Shown piece after piece: positions 60,701-64,000 of a DNA stretch of 64,000 bases (positions within the stretch are counted from its first letter, which is position 1; each line of letters begins with the position of its first letter). The notes beneath the pieces were generated by a model. It was not told the DNA's origin. It made no database searches and saw nothing but the letters and a program-made list of their open reading frames with translations. The translations under genes were made by a program, and so were the position numbers. The DNA is taken from assembly GCF_036417845.1 (NCBI RefSeq), contig NC_089978.1, positions 137,262,288 through 137,326,287 of the forward strand, read 5' to 3'. This DNA comes from Apteryx mantelli. Taxonomy: Eukaryota; Chordata; Aves; Apterygiformes; Apterygidae.

Positions 60701-61885
60701 CATGCCTGAACTTTCAGTGATGAAGTGGCTGGTGCTGTGGACAAGGGGAGGGCAGTGGGTGTCATATACTCTGACCTTAGCAAGGCTTTTGATATAGTCT
60801 TGCATAGTCCCCTTATCACCAGGTTGGTGTGACACAGGCTGGGTAAGTAGATGAAAAGGTGCATGGAAAATGGTCTGATGGCTGGGCTCAGGGAACTGTG
60901 ATCAGTGGTGCTAAGCCTAGCTTGTGGCCAGTAACTAGTGGCATTCTTCAGGGATCAGTACTGGGACCAACACTGTTTAATGTCTTCATTAATGACCTGG
61001 ATAATAGGATAGAGTTCTCTCTCAGCAAGTTTGCAGATGACACCAGACTGTGGGGAGTGGCCAGTAAGCTAGAGGGCAGGGCTGCTCTTCAGAGGGACCT
61101 GGACAGTTCAACTCATGAAGTTCAACAAAAACAAATATGAAGTCCTGCATCTGGGATGGAATAACCCCATGCAACAGTACAGACCAAACCCTGACTATCT
61201 AGGAAGCAGCTCTGCAGAAAGGGATCTGGAGGTCCTGGTGGACAAGTTGTACATGAGTCAGCAGTGTTCCCTTGCAGCAAGGAAGCCCAACTGCATCATG
61301 AGTGATACTAGTAAGAGTGTAGCCTGCAGGTCTGGAGAAGTTCTTCTATTTGATACTTGTGAGATTGTATCTGGAGTATTGTTTCCACTTTTGGGTTCCC
61401 ATTGCAAGAAAGACATGGACATACTGCAGCAAGTCTAGTGGAGGGCCACCAAGCTGGTCAGAGGGCTGGAGCACATGGCATATGAGGAGAGGTTGAGAGA
61501 CCTGGGTTTGTTCGGACTTAAAAACAGAAGGCTCAGGGAAGACATTATTGCTGTTTGCAATGACCTCATTGGAAGCTACAAAAAAGACAAAGCTAGATGC
61601 TTCTTGAAGGTATGCAGAGATAGGATGAGAGGCAACAGACACAATTCAGAACATGGAAAATTCCAATCAGATTTAAGGATTTTTATTTCTTTTTTTACCC
61701 ATGAGAGTGTTCAAATAGTGGAACAGGTGTCCCAGCGAGGCTACGGAATCTCCATCCTTGGAGATGTTCAAGACTTGACTGGACAAGTCCCTGAGCAACC
61801 TGATGTGATTAGACCTGGTTGAGTAGGACTAGAAGACTTCCAGAGGTCTCTTCCAACCTAAATTATTCAAAATTCTATGTCTTTC
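60701..61885 (+). mobile_element. CR1 LINE 3' half
   Basis: The plus strand encodes reverse-transcriptase remains: [20 protein letters not shown] and [13 protein letters not shown] near 60950-61060, with the YADD-equivalent FADD. It continues with VLHLGWNNPM, MSQQCSLAARKPNCI and YEERLRDLGLFGL, and ends with CTTCCAACCTAAATTATTCA and a degenerate terminal octamer. A 5'-truncated, broken copy. Confidence 0.9.
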
Positions 61886-62519
61886 TGCTAATAGGTTGGT
61901 CATGCTGTCTTTTAAGTTCCATCAGAATTCTGCACTGTGTACCATCTGGGACTGCTAACAAATTTGTCAATTTGTTTTAGCATCTCCACTTGTCGGCTCA
62001 GTCTCTGATACTGTATTATCAGAAGACAGAAGATTGTTGGTAGCTATCTGTAGAAGGACTTTCACGCTGAGTGGGAAAAATTCAAGACTGGAAAGGCATG
62101 TGTTGTGGTTTTGAGGTCCTGAAATTCAATATCTGCACTGAGATGTGATCAACATAGAGACCGTTAAGAAAAACAGAAGCGTGTGTCTTCATTACTTAAA
62201 AATATTTTCAAGGAAAATATAAGCCACATCCTGATCATTTGAGCAATACCCACATATCTAGTTAAGAACAGAATTCAGCGCTTGAAAAAGGTTTAAAGTT
62301 ACAAAATAGCTATTCTTAAGATTGAATTTGTTTTGTCTGTGAACTCCTCCATGCTACATGGCAACCTCAGAATGGCCACTGCCTAGCCCAGTATCCTGTC
62401 TGATAGAGGTTAGGAGCAAATGTTTAAAGTGTAAGAAGCACAACAAGTAGAAAGTGACATTTCCTCTCCTACAATGTGTCAATGGTAAATAGTTTCAGCA
62501 CTTAACTGATCTTGATTTT
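61886..62519. other. Intergenic, nothing recognised
   Basis: AT-rich sequence between two LINE fragments with no supported feature. Confidence 0.5.
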
Positions 62520-63880
62520 GCATTTCATGTTTAATAGCTCTTGAAGGAGCTTTCTTCCATGAATTTGTCTAATCACTTCACCATATCTCTTACCAGTGAA
62601 TTCCATAATTTGTGTGTTATGAGAAGCTTCCTATTGTTAGCACACTGCCTGATGATTTCCCTTCTGTCCACAATGTTTTGTGAGAAACAAAGGGGAGTCG
62701 AACAGAATGACTGGTCCCTTTCTCATAACAGAAAACATAGGAGTGGTTGTTTTGTGAAGAACAAACAACAGTCATTCTTGGTTTGACTTCTCAGTGCTTC
62801 CTGGTGATGTTCTGAGTCATTTCTTTGCTAGTGCAAGGGTTCCTAATATATTAACCTCTGTTCATACAGAAGCTGTTTCATAGTCTTGATACTCTTCTGT
62901 GTCCCTTCCAGTTCTTCCACACTTTTTGGATAGGGATATCCACTTAATTACCTACTTGGGCTCTTCTTATAAGATACTTCTGCAACTCTTCACGGTCAAT
63001 TTAATTTCTTACTACTTACTACTAATTATGTATTATCAGCCAGTCTCCTTTCATTTTGAAAATGAGTATTCACACCTTTTATTTTCCTATCTTTTCATTA
63101 CTTTTTAAGCCACAAGAAGACATTTCCCTTTCTCTCATGACAGCCTAGGTCTTCAAAGACCTTTTAATGAGGAACCCTGTCAAACTTCTTGAAAATCTAA
63201 ATATATTTTACCTACCCGATTCCTTTTGTTCATGTGACATTGGTTCTTTGAGATATGACTTCCCTCTGCAAAACCACTTTGACTCTCCTCCATTCTAACA
63301 CATTGATTCATGTGTCTGCTGGTTTTCTTTTTTGGTTTGGTCAATTTGTCCAGTATGGCATTTTACAGGTTGGTAGTTAACCATATCCATCATCTTCCAC
63401 TCCTTTAGCACTGTACTGATTTAATCAACAGTTCAACATTTTCATATTTAAATTCCCTTGGAACATTTGGGTGAATGCTATCTCTTTGTGATATGTTACA
63501 ATTTGTTGTATTGTGTTCTAAGGCCTCCCCTACCAATGCTTCAGTCCCAAGACTGTTCTTCATACTTAATAAAGAAAAGGAAGTTATCTAATCTTCCATA
63601 CTGAACATCAATTCGCCTAGCTTTTCCAGCTCTGGCCAAACTTTGCTTTATCTCTGTTGTCTACTTGCCCCACAGATCCTGGCAACAGGCTTGAGCTTCT
63701 GGTTTGTTTGACAATGTTTTTGGTGTTAACTGGAGTGTTCCTAAGTTGCTCTTCAAAAATCTTAATTGTGCCATCTTATGATTTTACTTGCTGATTTATG
63801 CTTTTTTTCTCCATTTTTCTTATTTTTAAACAACTTCTACTTTATAAAGAGCTTTTTACTTCTAATTGCTGTCTTTATAC
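62520..63880 (-). mobile_element. Ancient CR1/L3-like LINE fragment
   Basis: Read on the minus strand, the sequence follows the order of old amniote CR1-like elements. Recognisable plus-strand lines include ATGAATTTGTCTAATCACTT, GTGAATTCCATAATTTGTGT, CTGTCAAACTTCTTGAAAAT and ATCATCTTCCACTCCTTTAG. It has no intact coding sequence, is heavily diverged, and may run to the window end. The assignment is by resemblance to remembered consensus text. Confidence 0.6.
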
Positions 63881-64000
63881 TGTTATTTAATCATGTATAA
63901 TTGTGTGAAGCAGACAGTTTTGGAGGCAGTCTGTTTCATAGCCTTTTGTGGCTATATATGTACACTGAGCAGGTAATATAATACATTTAATCATTATATA

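Overview
This window reads as nuclear DNA of a bird. Two vertebrate genes with GT-AG introns lie in it, and most of the repeat content is CR1 LINE sequence (several copies ending in the ATTCTGTG-type 3' octamer) plus solo retroviral LTRs. I cannot name the species.

Layout. 1-9.0 kb: the 3' part of TSPAN9 (plus strand, six coding exons giving 218 of an expected 239 residues, then the 3'UTR and a poly(A) signal). 9-12.5 kb: intergenic with one old CR1 scrap. 12.5-17.3 kb: a block of three unrelated tandem-repeat arrays placed end to end, the third split by a minus-strand solo LTR that carries three internal repeats. 17.3-29.3 kb: degenerate CR1 copies, one interrupted by a solo LTR with an exact 5-bp target duplication, plus a stretch with two exon-like ORFs that I cannot assign. 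29.6-31.0 kb: a candidate unrecognised minus-strand gene of two exons. It diverges from the CpG island that also serves PARP11. 31.2-44.1 kb: complete PARP11 (plus strand, eight exons, 343 residues, WWE plus ADP-ribosyltransferase domains). 44-51 kb: intergenic, with a probable third LTR rich in tandem repeats. 51.2-64 kb: mainly CR1. The first copy is a nearly full-length but broken element with a U2 snRNA fragment on its 5' side and a patch of its own reverse transcriptase gene inside the endonuclease region.

The two recognised genes do not form a functional unit: TSPAN9 is a membrane organiser and PARP11 an intracellular mono-ADP-ribosyltransferase. The points most worth a second look are the candidate gene divergent from PARP11, the U2-CR1 chimera, the self-patched CR1, and the three-array repeat block. 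All identifications come from reading the sequence and from memory of the families; no search was run.
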